This document shows, piece by piece, positions 32,814 to 40,664 of a stretch of 64,000 nucleotides of DNA (its first letter is position 1; each line of letters starts with the position of its first letter). The stretch lies in contig NZ_KQ948457.1 of NCBI RefSeq assembly GCF_001514115.1, positions 311,829-375,828 of the forward strand, read 5' to 3'. The translations under genes were made by a program, and so were the position numbers. The notes below the pieces were generated by a model, which saw only the letters and a program-made list of their open reading frames with translations, made no database searches and was not told the DNA's origin. This DNA comes from Streptomyces olivochromogenes. GTDB lineage: Bacteria; Actinomycetota; Actinomycetes; Streptomycetales; Streptomycetaceae.

Positions 32814-33421
32814 CCTCGCTCTCCAGGCGCGCGTTCGTCACCGCGGCGATGGCCTCGCTGCTCGTGAGCTGCGGCGGCCACGGGACCGACTCGACCGCGC
32901 CCGAACACCCCGGGAGCGCGCCGGTGCCCTCGCGGACCTCCGCGAAGGCCGCGCACGGCCTCGGGCGTTCGGTCCCGGTCGGGTTGCGGATCCCGGCCAT
33001 CGGGGTCGACACCCCGGTCATGCAGCTGGGGCTGGCCGCGGACGGCAGCGTCCAGGTGCCCCCGATCACGGCGCACGACCGGGCGGGCTGGTACCGGAAC
33101 TCGCCGACGCCGGGTCAGACCGGTCCGTCGGTGATCCTCGGCCATGTCACGGTCGGCACCTACGGGGACGGGGTCTTCCGCCGTCTCGCGCAGTTGCGGA
33201 AGGGTGACCGGATCGTGGCGCGCCTGGAGAACGGCAGGACGGCGGAGTTCACGGTCGACGCCGTACGGACGGTCGCCAAGGCCGACTTCCCGTCGGACGA
33301 GGTGTACGGGGACGTGGACCGTCCCGAGCTACGGCTCATCACGTGCGGAGGGGCCCGTACCGGTACGGGCTACCTCGACAACGTGATCGTCTTCGCCGCG
33401 CTGAGCTCGGCGACGCCCTGA
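32810..33421 (+). CDS. Class F sortase
   Basis: 203-residue transpeptidase that would attach surface proteins to peptidoglycan. Active-site residues are His112 in ILGHVTV, Cys179 in LITCGGAR and Arg183. The N-terminus has SRRAF and a lipobox-like LLVSC (Cys21), suggesting a lipid or signal anchor instead of the usual plain helix. ATG 32810 overlaps the preceding gene by four bases. A hairpin with a T-rich tail follows. The pairing strongly suggests that the preceding protein is the substrate. Confidence 0.9.
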   Translation: MTSLSRRAFVTAAMASLLVSCGGHGTDSTAPEHPGSAPVPSRTSAKAAHGLGRSVPVGLRIPAIGVDTPVMQLGLAADGSVQVPPITAHDRAGWYRNSPTPGQTGPSVILGHVTVGTYGDGVFRRLAQLRKGDRIVARLENGRTAEFTVDAVRTVAKADFPSDEVYGDVDRPELRLITCGGARTGTGYLDNVIVFAALSSATP

Positions 33422-33429
33422 CCCGCCGG

Positions 33430-33478
33430 GAGCGGTCCCGGGCCGATGGAACGCACGCCGTCGGCCCGGGCTCTTTTC
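33430..33478 (+). terminator. Terminator after the sortase
   Basis: CCCGGGCCGA (33437-33446) pairs with TCGGCCCGGG (33461-33470); GAGC/GCTC extends it past a small bulge and CTCTTTTCT follows. It separates the sortase pair from the sigma-factor pair. Confidence 0.75.
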
Positions 33479-33515
33479 TACGAGTGCCCGCACGACGTCA
33501 CGACCATGGAGAGCT

Positions 33516-34007
33516 TTGAAACGGTCCCGCGAGAAGGCCGCGTCCGAGCTGTTCGCCGCCCTCTATCCGCGCCTCGCCGGCTGGTGCCGCCGTCTCGTCG
33601 ACGACGACGAGACGGCCCACGAGATCGCCTCGGAGGCGTTCACCCGGCTCTGGGCCCGCTGGACGTCCGTGGCGGAACCCCGGGGCTTCCTCTACGTCAC
33701 CGCGGCCAACCTCGTCCGGGACCACTGGCGCAAGCTGGAGCGCGAACGCAGAGCCGTGCACCGCGCCACCGCCGAGGCCGCCGTCCGCCCGCACACCGAA
33801 CAGTCCGACCCGTCCGTACGCCTGCTCGTGCAGTCGCTGCCGGAACGACTGCGCGTCCCGATCCTCCTGCACTACTACGCTGACATGCCGATCCGGGAGG
33901 TGTCCGTGCTGACCGGACGCAAGGAAGGAACCATCAAGGCCGACCTCCACGCGGCCCGCGAACTGCTCCGCGCCCACCTGAGGAGAAGCCTTGATCACAC
34001 ACTCTGA
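33516..34007 (+). CDS. ECF-type RNA polymerase sigma factor (short)
   Basis: 163 residues. Region 2: AASELFAALYPRLAGWCRRLV, HEIASEAFTRLWARW, EPRGFLYVTAANLVRDHWRK. Region 4: LPERLRVPILLHYYADMPIR then EVSVLTGRKEGTIKADLHAARELLR. Start is TTG 33516 with GGAG upstream (CATGGAGAGCTTTG). It overlaps the next gene by 17 bases. That gene has the membrane topology of an anti-sigma factor, so the pair may be a sigma/anti-sigma unit. Promoter targets are unknown. Confidence 0.88.
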   Translation: MKRSREKAASELFAALYPRLAGWCRRLVDDDETAHEIASEAFTRLWARWTSVAEPRGFLYVTAANLVRDHWRKLERERRAVHRATAEAAVRPHTEQSDPSVRLLVQSLPERLRVPILLHYYADMPIREVSVLTGRKEGTIKADLHAARELLRAHLRRSLDHTL

Positions 34008-34509
34008 CGAGGGTCCGGACTCCGAACCCGACGATCCGCTCGCCGTCATCCTGCGGCCCGCCTCCGACTACCTCGGCCCGCCCCCCGGCCACTACGAGAC
34101 GATCCGCCGCGGCGCGGCCCGCCGCCGGCTGCTGCGCACCGCGGTCGGGGTCGGGTCGGTGTGCGCCGTCGCCGCCCTCGTCGCGCTGCCGATCCGCCTG
34201 TCGACGTCGCAGGCACCCACGTCCCCGACGGTCCCGCTCGCCCCGCCCTCCGAGGGCCGTCCTTCGCCCGTGCCCCCCAGCCCGTCGGCGTCCCCCGTGC
34301 CCTCCGACCCCAGCCGCACGCCGGAGAGTCGGACGGCCGGTCCCACCCCGGGGAACGGGACGGCGATTCCCACCCAGGCGGCCCGGACGACCGGCCGCGC
34401 CACGACCCGGCCGGCCGTCCCCACCCCGGCACCGTCGACGCCGTCGTCGACACCGACCACGCCCGTCGCCCAGCCGTCGATCGCGCCGAGCGGTTCTTCC
34501 CACCGTTGA
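33991..34509 (+). CDS. Single-pass membrane protein with Pro/Thr-rich exterior, possible anti-sigma factor
   Basis: 172 residues. About 47 cytoplasmic residues (acidic, then YETIRRGAARRRLLRT), one helix (AVGVGSVCAVAALVALPIRL, about 52-70), and about 100 extracellular residues made of Pro, Thr and Ser. Start is TTG 33991 with GGAGAAG upstream, inside the end of the sigma gene. No zinc HxxxCxxC motif is present, so an anti-sigma role is inferred only from topology and coupling. The tail could span the cell wall. Confidence 0.7.
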   Translation: MITHSDEGPDSEPDDPLAVILRPASDYLGPPPGHYETIRRGAARRRLLRTAVGVGSVCAVAALVALPIRLSTSQAPTSPTVPLAPPSEGRPSPVPPSPSASPVPSDPSRTPESRTAGPTPGNGTAIPTQAARTTGRATTRPAVPTPAPSTPSSTPTTPVAQPSIAPSGSSHR

Positions 34510-34521
34510 CCGGACGACCCG

Positions 34522-34547
34522 CACTCCGTTGACTAATCAACGGAGTG
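34522..34547. promoter_or_regulatory. Perfect palindrome upstream of padR
   Basis: CACTCCGTTGA, CTAA, TCAACGGAGTG: two perfect 11-bp arms around four bases, 27 bases before the padR start and 13 after the preceding stop. TTGACT inside it could be a -35. It is a strong candidate autoregulatory operator for the PadR protein; a terminator role for the preceding gene is the alternative. Confidence 0.7.
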
Positions 34548-34573
34548 TCGATACCGGGTGTTAATTTGGGGAA

Positions 34574-35155
34574 ATGGCTCTGCGCAACGCGGTGATGGCC
34601 GCGCTTCTGGAGGGCGAGGCGTCCGGATACGACCTCGCGAAGGGGTTCGAGGCCTCGGTCGCCAACTTCTGGATGGCCACCCCTCAGCAGATCTACCGCG
34701 AGCTGGAGCGCATGGAGGGCGAAGGGCTCGTCTCCGCCCGCGTCGTGCAGCAGGAACGCCGGCCCAACAAGCGGCTCTTCTCGCTCACCGAGGCCGGACT
34801 CGAGGCGATACGCGCCTACACGGCCGAAGTCCCCAGCAAGCCGACGGCGATCCGTGACGAGCTGATGGTCAAGGTGAGTTGCGTCGACATCGGAGACGCC
34901 GAAGCCGTACGGGCCGGGGTCGTCGAGCGTGTGGAGCGGGCCGGCGTCAAACTGGCCCGCTACCGGCGCGCGCAGGAACGCATGCTGGCCGGCCGCAGCG
35001 AGGAGGAGTACCTCGCCACCGTCGAACGCGTGGGCCCCTATCTCACCCTGCTCGGTGGCATGGCCCTCGAGCAGGCGAACCTCCAGTGGGGCGAGACGGC
35101 CCTGAGGAGGCTCGACCAGCGGGCCGAGGCCCTCGGAGCCACGGCTCGCGGCTGA
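34574..35155 (+). CDS. PadR family transcriptional regulator
   Basis: 193 residues. The winged helix is typical (MALRNAVMAALLEGEASGYD, ATPQQIYRELERMEGEGLVS then RPNKRLFSLTEAG) and the C-terminal half is the Vir_act_alpha_C dimerisation helix (ARYRRAQERMLAGRSEEEYL). ATG 34574 follows GGGGAA. The AT-rich palindrome just upstream suggests autoregulation. PadR proteins usually repress a neighbouring exporter; the nearest is the MFS gene 1.2 kb downstream on the other strand. Confidence 0.9.
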   Translation: MALRNAVMAALLEGEASGYDLAKGFEASVANFWMATPQQIYRELERMEGEGLVSARVVQQERRPNKRLFSLTEAGLEAIRAYTAEVPSKPTAIRDELMVKVSCVDIGDAEAVRAGVVERVERAGVKLARYRRAQERMLAGRSEEEYLATVERVGPYLTLLGGMALEQANLQWGETALRRLDQRAEALGATARG

Positions 35156-35178
35156 CAGCTGACAGCTGACAGCTGACC
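35151..35178. repeat. 7-bp tandem repeat at the padR stop codon
   Basis: GCTGACA repeated three times, then GCTGACC, followed by related GGCTGACGGCTGA. The first unit contains the padR TGA stop (35153-35155). Every unit offers a stop in one frame. Confidence 0.85.
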
Positions 35179-35224
35179 GGCTGACGGCTGAGGCTCCAGG
35201 TACCCCGTGCCCGTCCCCCCTGGG

Positions 35225-36199
35225 TCAGCGGCCCGGGTCGTAGGCGAGTTGCTTGACCAGGCGCAGGGTCAGGGCGGTTTCGACGGCCTGGACGCCGGCG
35301 AGGGCGCCGATCTTCTCACTCAGATACGTGTACAGCTCCCCGCTGTTGCGATAGACGGTCGAGGCGACGATGCCGGCCTGACCGGTGATCGCCGCGGCGA
35401 AACGCACCTCGGGATGCGCGGCGAGTGCCCGTCCGACGTCGGCGAGGGCGGCCGGCGCCACGGTGAGCCACAGCATGGCCTCCACCTCGTGGCCGAGGGG
35501 TTCCTGGTCGAACTGGACGTCGAAGTAGAGCACCCCGGTGGCCCGCATGCGCTCCAGACGCCGCTTGACCACCGACTCCGACTGGCCGGTGGCCGCCTGG
35601 AGTTCGGTGAGCGTGGCGCGCCCGTCGCGGACGAGTACGGCCAGCAGCGCCTCGTCGGCCGCCTCCAGCGTGAGGGGGTCGGTGACCGGCTCGACCGGCG
35701 GTGGGCGCAGGGCCGCCTGCTGGTCGGGGGCGAGCCCGTTGGCCTTGTTGAGCCAGTCCAGCTGTCCGCCGTAGAACGAGTGCAGCACGCAGTGGGCGCT
35801 GACCGAGACGACACGGGGGGTGCGCTGCAACCGGTCGAAGAGCAGTTCGTCCCGGGCCTGTCGGCTGCGCGGCTTCATCGCGCACATCACCTCGGTGCCG
35901 CCGGAGATCAGCGAGACGTACGAGGTGTCGGGGCGCCGGGCGAGCGCGCCCGCCAACTGTTCGGCCACGTCCGGGGTGCAGCGCAGCCGGACGATCCAGT
36001 TGGTGCGGCCGAGCCGGCTCTCGTCGATCACGCCGAGCACCCGCAGCCGTGCCGTGGTGCGCAACCGCCGCAGGCGCCGGGCGACGGTCTGGTCGGAGAC
36101 CCCGAGCACCTCCGCGATCCGGGTGAGCGGCGCCCGTCCGTCGATCTGGAGGCACTGGAGCAGTCTCAGGTCGAGTGCGTCGAGCGCGCGGGACGGCAT
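35225..36199 (-). CDS. Lrp/AsnC-type regulator with two HTH domains
   Basis: 324 residues, about twice a normal Lrp. First HTH-AsnC domain at the N-terminus (DALDLRLLQCLQIDGRAPLT then RIAEVLGVSDQTVARRLRRL) with a partial ligand domain, then a second HTH (DEALLAVLVRDGRATLTELQ, AATGQSESVVKRRLERMRAT) and AsnC effector domain (AMLWLTVAPAALADVGRALA). ATG 36199 is preferred because AGGAGG lies eight bases upstream; ATG 36223 is an alternative. Duplicated Lrp regulators of this kind are frequent in Streptomyces. Target unknown, possibly the MFS exporter. Confidence 0.87.
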   Translation of the reverse strand: MPSRALDALDLRLLQCLQIDGRAPLTRIAEVLGVSDQTVARRLRRLRTTARLRVLGVIDESRLGRTNWIVRLRCTPDVAEQLAGALARRPDTSYVSLISGGTEVMCAMKPRSRQARDELLFDRLQRTPRVVSVSAHCVLHSFYGGQLDWLNKANGLAPDQQAALRPPPVEPVTDPLTLEAADEALLAVLVRDGRATLTELQAATGQSESVVKRRLERMRATGVLYFDVQFDQEPLGHEVEAMLWLTVAPAALADVGRALAAHPEVRFAAAITGQAGIVASTVYRNSGELYTYLSEKIGALAGVQAVETALTLRLVKQLAYDPGR

Positions 36200-36257
36200 C
36201 GGCTCCGCCTCCTCTCGCTCCATGCGGACTCCCGAAGTCAATGATCGAGCATGACGG

Positions 36258-36290
36258 CGAGGCCCGGGACCAGTGTGGTCCCGGGCCTCG
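36258..36290 (-). terminator. Terminator after the MFS gene
   Basis: Perfect 15-bp stem (CGAGGCCCGGGACCA at 36258-36272 with 36276-36290) and a 3-base loop. It lies between the MFS stop and the start of the Lrp gene, both on the minus strand. Confidence 0.8.
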
Positions 36291-36376
36291 TACGGGCGCC
36301 CGTTCCGTCCCCACGAAAGGGCGCCTCCAGGGACTGTCCGGCGGAACATGCCGCCGGACGCGCCCTGGTGCCGGGG

Positions 36377-37996
36377 TCAGCCGCGCTGCCCCAGCCGGGG
36401 CTCCGCCGCCCCGGTCTCCTGCGGCGCCGCGGGCGGGGCGCCGGATCCGGCCACCGGCCTGGTGACCGACTGCCGCGGGCTGCGCAGCAGGACGGCACCG
36501 ACCGCCGCGGCGACCAGGGTCAGTGCCGCGGCGATGATCAGGCACAGGTGGAGGCCGTCGAGGAAGGCCTCGGACAGGGCGCCCAGGGCACGGCCCCGGT
36601 CGGCGCCCAGGTTCATGCCCGCGACCGCGCCCAGGCCGTTCGCGTCGACCGCGGAGGTGACGCTCCGTACCGTCGCCGCCGGCAGACCCACGTCGGCGAG
36701 GTGGCCCGGCAGGGTGTGCAGGGCCCTGGTGGACAGCACGGCGCCGAGGACGGCCGGGCCGAGCGCGCCGCCGACCTGCCGGAACGCGCTGTTCCCGGCG
36801 GCCGCCATACCGGCCTGGCGCAGCGGTACGGAGGCGACGGCCGCGGCCGTCATCGGCGTGATGACGAAGCCGAGGCCGAGGCCGAGCAGGGCCAGCCGCC
36901 AGGCCAGCGAACCGAACGACGTACCGGCGTCGAGGGACGTCAGCGACAGCAGCGAGGCCGCGGTCACCAGCAGCCCGCCGGTGATCAGGACGCGGGGCGA
37001 CACCCTGTGCATGAGCCGTCCGGCCGGTGCCCCGACGAGGATGCACATCAGCGTGACCATCAGCATCCGGGCCGCCGCCTCCAGGGTGCTGAGCTGCTGC
37101 ACCATGCCGAAGTAGAGGCTGAGGGCGAAGAAGAAGCCGATCAGGCCCAGGAAGCTGATCATCGCCACGAGCGTCGTGGCGGTGAAGGCGGGGCTGCGGA
37201 AGAGCGTCAGGTCCAGCATTGGGCTGTCACTGCGCCGCTCCGCCAGGACGAACGCGACGGCCGCGACCGCCGCCGCCACCAGGGCCACGACCACCTTCCC
37301 CTCGGTGAAGGAGCCGGCGCCGCCCTCGATGACGCCGTAGACCAGTGCGGTGATCGCCACCGCGGCGGTGATCTGGCCGGGCCAGTCCAGACGTCGTGAG
37401 CCGGGGGCGCGCGAGTCGGTCACCAGCCGGGCCGCGAAGGCCATCGCGAGGAGCGAGGCGGGGACGGGCAGCAGGTATATCCAGCGCCAGGAGAAGTGCT
37501 CCAGGATCAGTCCCGCGATCACCGGGCCGAGCGCCAGCGCCGCCATCAGGGCCGTGGCCCACAGCCCGACGAACTTGCCGCGCTCTCGGTGGTCGGGCAC
37601 GGCGTGGCTGATCAGCGCCAGCGTCGTGGGCAGCAGCGCGGCGGCGCCCAGACCGGCGAAGGCCTGACCCACCCACAGGACCTCGATCGACCGCGCGCAC
37701 AGCGCGATCGCCGCCCCCACCGCGCTGAACGCGAGACCCGCCTGGAAGACCTTCTTGCGGCCGTGGACCTCGCCGAAGACACCTGCGGTCAGGATCAGCG
37801 CGGCCATGGGCAGTACGAACGCGTCCGAGACCCACGACAGTTGGGCGGTCGACGTGTTCAGCGCCCGCTGGATGGCCGGCAGACTCACCGAGACGGTGGT
37901 CACCGGCAGATACGCGACGAACACGCCCACGCAGGCCATGACGAGCGTGGCCGCCCGCCGTTCCCGCGGCTCGTGCGCCGTTGTCGTGACGTTCAC
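36377..37996 (-). CDS. MFS drug exporter, DHA2 (14-TM) type
   Basis: 539 residues with about 14 hydrophobic helices. Motif A-like EVHGRKKVFQAGL follows helix 2, motif C-like region ALGPVIAGLILEHFSWRWIYLLPVP is characteristic of DHA2 drug:proton antiporters (EmrB/QacA), and a long C-terminal Pro/Gly tail follows the last helix. GTG 37996 with GAGGGAG upstream is favoured over longer starts. It is divergent from a methyltransferase across a 244-base gap containing 17-bp repeats. Substrate unknown; PadR and Lrp-type regulators lie downstream. Confidence 0.9.
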   Translation of the reverse strand: MNVTTTAHEPRERRAATLVMACVGVFVAYLPVTTVSVSLPAIQRALNTSTAQLSWVSDAFVLPMAALILTAGVFGEVHGRKKVFQAGLAFSAVGAAIALCARSIEVLWVGQAFAGLGAAALLPTTLALISHAVPDHRERGKFVGLWATALMAALALGPVIAGLILEHFSWRWIYLLPVPASLLAMAFAARLVTDSRAPGSRRLDWPGQITAAVAITALVYGVIEGGAGSFTEGKVVVALVAAAVAAVAFVLAERRSDSPMLDLTLFRSPAFTATTLVAMISFLGLIGFFFALSLYFGMVQQLSTLEAAARMLMVTLMCILVGAPAGRLMHRVSPRVLITGGLLVTAASLLSLTSLDAGTSFGSLAWRLALLGLGLGFVITPMTAAAVASVPLRQAGMAAAGNSAFRQVGGALGPAVLGAVLSTRALHTLPGHLADVGLPAATVRSVTSAVDANGLGAVAGMNLGADRGRALGALSEAFLDGLHLCLIIAAALTLVAAAVGAVLLRSPRQSVTRPVAGSGAPPAAPQETGAAEPRLGQRG

Positions 37997-38142
37997 GGAA
38001 CTCCCTCTCCCCTTGCGGCGCACCGCACCGCGATCGCTCGATACGGCGCTCACCTTCGGGGCCGCCTGCGGGCCGGGGCCAGCCAGGGCGGGGGGAAACC
38101 TGGAAATTCGACATTCCGGACCCGGTATCCCGGGATTTCCGT

Positions 38143-38193
38143 GATCGCTGTCAGGACGCGATTGCTGTCAGGAGGTGATTGCTGTGAGGAGGT
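38143..38193. repeat. 17-bp tandem repeat, three copies, in the MFS/methyltransferase gap
   Basis: GATCGCTGTCAGGACGC (38143-38159), GATTGCTGTCAGGAGGT (38160-38176), GATTGCTGTGAGGAGGT (38177-38193). Two of the copies contain a perfect AGGAGGT Shine-Dalgarno, so they could influence the choice of the methyltransferase start. They might also be repeated operator sites. Confidence 0.85.
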
Positions 38194-38240
38194 GTGAGGC
38201 CGCCGACCTGGCGACCCGCTCGGCGGATAGGTTCACGGGT

Positions 38241-39137
38241 ATGACGACCACATCGCAAGAAGCCTTCCTGCGGGCCTTCCACGCCGAGCGGCCGGCGGTG
38301 ACGGTGGACGCGTTCGCCGGTGGCCGTGCGCCGGACGGCCGGTCCAGCTACGAGATCTTGTGCGACCGGGTCGCCGGACACGGTCGGGTGCTGGATCTCG
38401 GTTGCGGCGACGGCCTGTTGCTCGAACTGCTCGCCCGGACCGAGGGACGCCGGCCGGCCGGGGTGGACCTCTCCCCGGAAGCCCTGGCGCTGGCACGACG
38501 CCGGCCGCTGCCCGCCGGGACGACGCTGTCGGAGAGCCGGGCCCAGCACCTGCCCTTCGCCGACGACACCTTCGACGCCTGTGTCTCCCACATGGCGCTG
38601 ATGCTGATGGGCGAGGTGGAACAGGTGGCCGCGGAAGTGGCCCGGGTGCTGCGTCCCGGAGGCATGCTGGCCTGCGTGATCGGCGGCGGAGCCGTGGGCG
38701 GTGAGGCGTACGAGCTGTTCATCGGGCTGTTGCGGTCCGCGATCGAGACGGCTCCCGCCGAGCAGCGCATCCCCGCTCTCGGGGACAGGAGGACCCGCAG
38801 CCGTGCGGGGCTCGACAGCGTTCTCGCGCCGGCGGGATTCGGTCCGGTCGACTGGGAGACCGTCCCCATCGACCTGAGCGGACCGGTCGAGCAGGTGTGG
38901 GACGCCCTGGCGGGTGTCTATGACGTCGGCCCGCTCGACGCGGCCACCGTGGAGTCCCTGCGTGCGGCCTTCCTCACCGGGGCGAAGAAACTCACGGCGC
39001 CGAACGGGGTCGTCCCGTGCGGGATGAACGTGCATCTCGTGACGACGAATCTGACGGGGAACACGGAGACGAATCCGGAGACGCATCTGGCAGCGCATCC
39101 GGAGACGAATCCGGCGGCCGAAACCGCTACTGCTTGA
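38241..39137 (+). CDS. Class I SAM-dependent methyltransferase
   Basis: 298 residues. Motif I VLDLGCGDGLLLELL, motif II region GVDLSPEALALARRRP, then LPFADDTFDACVSHMALMLM and VARVLRPGGMLACVIGGGA, typical of a UbiE/Methyltransf_11 small-molecule or lipid methyltransferase. ATG 38241 is the conventional start; GTG 38175 within the 17-bp repeats would add 22 residues. The C-terminus ends in a 12-bp DNA repeat encoding TETN-PETH-LAAH-PETN. The stop overlaps the convergent serine hydrolase gene by 11 bases. Confidence 0.87.
   Translation: MTTTSQEAFLRAFHAERPAVTVDAFAGGRAPDGRSSYEILCDRVAGHGRVLDLGCGDGLLLELLARTEGRRPAGVDLSPEALALARRRPLPAGTTLSESRAQHLPFADDTFDACVSHMALMLMGEVEQVAAEVARVLRPGGMLACVIGGGAVGGEAYELFIGLLRSAIETAPAEQRIPALGDRRTRSRAGLDSVLAPAGFGPVDWETVPIDLSGPVEQVWDALAGVYDVGPLDAATVESLRAAFLTGAKKLTAPNGVVPCGMNVHLVTTNLTGNTETNPETHLAAHPETNPAAETATA
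39063..39110. repeat. 12-bp tandem repeat in the methyltransferase 3' end
   Basis: ACGGAGACGAAT, CCGGAGACGCAT, CTGGCAGCGCAT, CCGGAGACGAAT: four units in reading phase, coding four tetrapeptides just before the stop. Confidence 0.85.
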
Positions 39138-40308
39138 GCGCCGCCATCGCGATGCGCAGGGCGACCGGATTCATCTCCTCGCCCTTCGCGTCCGTGGCGT
39201 TGACCGAGTAGACGAGCGTGCGGGAGAGATCGCGGGTGGCCGCCATGACCGCCGTGTATCCGTACCGCCCGCCCGACTTGAGCCAGTAGACCCGCCCGCC
39301 GTACTCGAAGCGCTGGAGCCCGGCGCTCATGGTGGCCCCGTCGATGCCCGACGGAACCGTGAACATCTCCTTCAGCTGCGGCTCCGGGACCAGCTGGCCA
39401 CGGAAGAGGTGGGTGGTCAGCCGCTCCAGGTCCGCCGTGGTGGAGATCATGTCGCCCGCCGCCCAGCGGTCCGCCTGGTTCCACTCGGTGACGTCGACGA
39501 ACTCCGTCGTGCCGTCCGCCCGCTTCACCGCCTGGTAGCCGAGGTTGTGCGGACCCCGGATGCGCGGATCGGTACCGGGGAAGTACGTGTGCAGCATCCC
39601 GGCGGGCCGCAGCACGCGCCGGGTGGCCTCGGAGGCGTACGAGTGCCCCGTGACCTTCTCGATCAGCATGCCGAGGATCGTGTAGTTGATGTTCAGGTAG
39701 TGCTGCCGCTTGCCGGGGCGGAACTCCGGCCCCTTCGCCACCGCGGAGGCGACGACCTGCTGGGGCGTGAGGGTGTCGAAGCGGTGCGCGTACACGTCCT
39801 CGAAGGAGTCGCCGAAGCCGTCACCCGCCTGGATCCCGCTGGTGTGGTTCAGCAACTGGCGTACGGACACGGGCTTGAAGGCGGGCGACAGCAGCCCGGG
39901 GAGATAGCGCTGTACGGGCGCGCCCAGATCGACCTTGCCCTCGGCCGCGAGCCGCAGCACGACCGCCGCCGTGACCACCTTCGTCGTCGAACCGGCCCGG
40001 AAGAGCGCGTCCGGGTCCGCCGCGCGGCCGCTCGCCAGGTCGTGCACTCCGCCGCTCCCGAGCCAGCGGCCGTCGGTGCCCCCGACCCGTACGAGCGCGG
40101 CCGTCGCGTCGGCGTCCGGCAGTCCCGTGAGCGCGGCGCGCAGGGCGGCGGCGTCCGGTCCGGTTGTGACCGTGGCTGCCGTTGCTGCCGTGGCCGTCCG
40201 TGGCGCGGTGGAGGACGCGGCGACGGCGGGCGCGGCCAGCGGGCCGGCCGCCAGGCCCAGCACGAGGGCGGTGGCGACGGCCGTGACGGTTCGGGTACGG
40301 GCGGGCAT
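39127..40308 (-). CDS. Secreted serine hydrolase (beta-lactamase / DD-peptidase fold)
   Basis: 393-residue exported protein. Signal peptide ending APAVAAS, then the penicillin-binding fold: SxxK motif STTK in FRAGSTTKVVTAAVVLRLA, second motif YLN or NYT in YLNINYTILGMLIEKVTG, and KSGG (WLKSGGRYGYTAV) near the end in place of KTG. It fits the class C beta-lactamase/D-alanyl-D-alanine carboxypeptidase family; the substrate could be peptidoglycan or an ester. ATG 40308 has AGGAG upstream. Confidence 0.88.
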   Translation of the reverse strand: MPARTRTVTAVATALVLGLAAGPLAAPAVAASSTAPRTATAATAATVTTGPDAAALRAALTGLPDADATAALVRVGGTDGRWLGSGGVHDLASGRAADPDALFRAGSTTKVVTAAVVLRLAAEGKVDLGAPVQRYLPGLLSPAFKPVSVRQLLNHTSGIQAGDGFGDSFEDVYAHRFDTLTPQQVVASAVAKGPEFRPGKRQHYLNINYTILGMLIEKVTGHSYASEATRRVLRPAGMLHTYFPGTDPRIRGPHNLGYQAVKRADGTTEFVDVTEWNQADRWAAGDMISTTADLERLTTHLFRGQLVPEPQLKEMFTVPSGIDGATMSAGLQRFEYGGRVYWLKSGGRYGYTAVMAATRDLSRTLVYSVNATDAKGEEMNPVALRIAMAALKQ

Positions 40309-40664
40309 CTGCGGCTCCTGGTGTGGACGGGACGGTGAGATCATCCTGCGGTCGCCCACCCGTTCGCGGATCCTCCCCGAGGACGGCCCGGTCCCCGGCG
40401 CCGACCCGGATCAACTGCCTCTCTACGTAAGGGTGTTGTGGGGGATCGCCCTTAGGTGGGAGCGGCGGAAGTTCCGAAGGCGGGGAAGGTCAAAAAACTG
40501 TTATCGCGGAGGGCGGCCCTCCGTCTCCTGGGTGTCAGGGCCCGACGAACGGCTGTGATCCGCGACATAGCGCGCGGACACGCTCGCCGAGGTGGGGGAT
40601 CCTGCACTCCCGCCCGTGCGCGCCAAGTGGCACGGGCGGTCACCGTGGCATCGGAGGGACGTAC
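40309..40664. other. 356-base divergent gap, no gene seen
   Basis: Gap between the serine hydrolase (minus) and the tethered sigma factor (plus). It contains an unusually AT-rich patch for this genome around 40488-40512 (GTCAAAAAACTGTTATC) and probably both promoters. The sigma-factor Shine-Dalgarno GGAGGG is at its right end. I see no convincing -35/-10 pair or small gene. Confidence 0.6.

Noticed and set aside
32394..34509. A biosynthetic gene cluster in the accessory region
   Set aside because: No synthase, NRPS, lanthipeptide or terpene genes; the content is surface protein, sortase, sigma factor and regulators.
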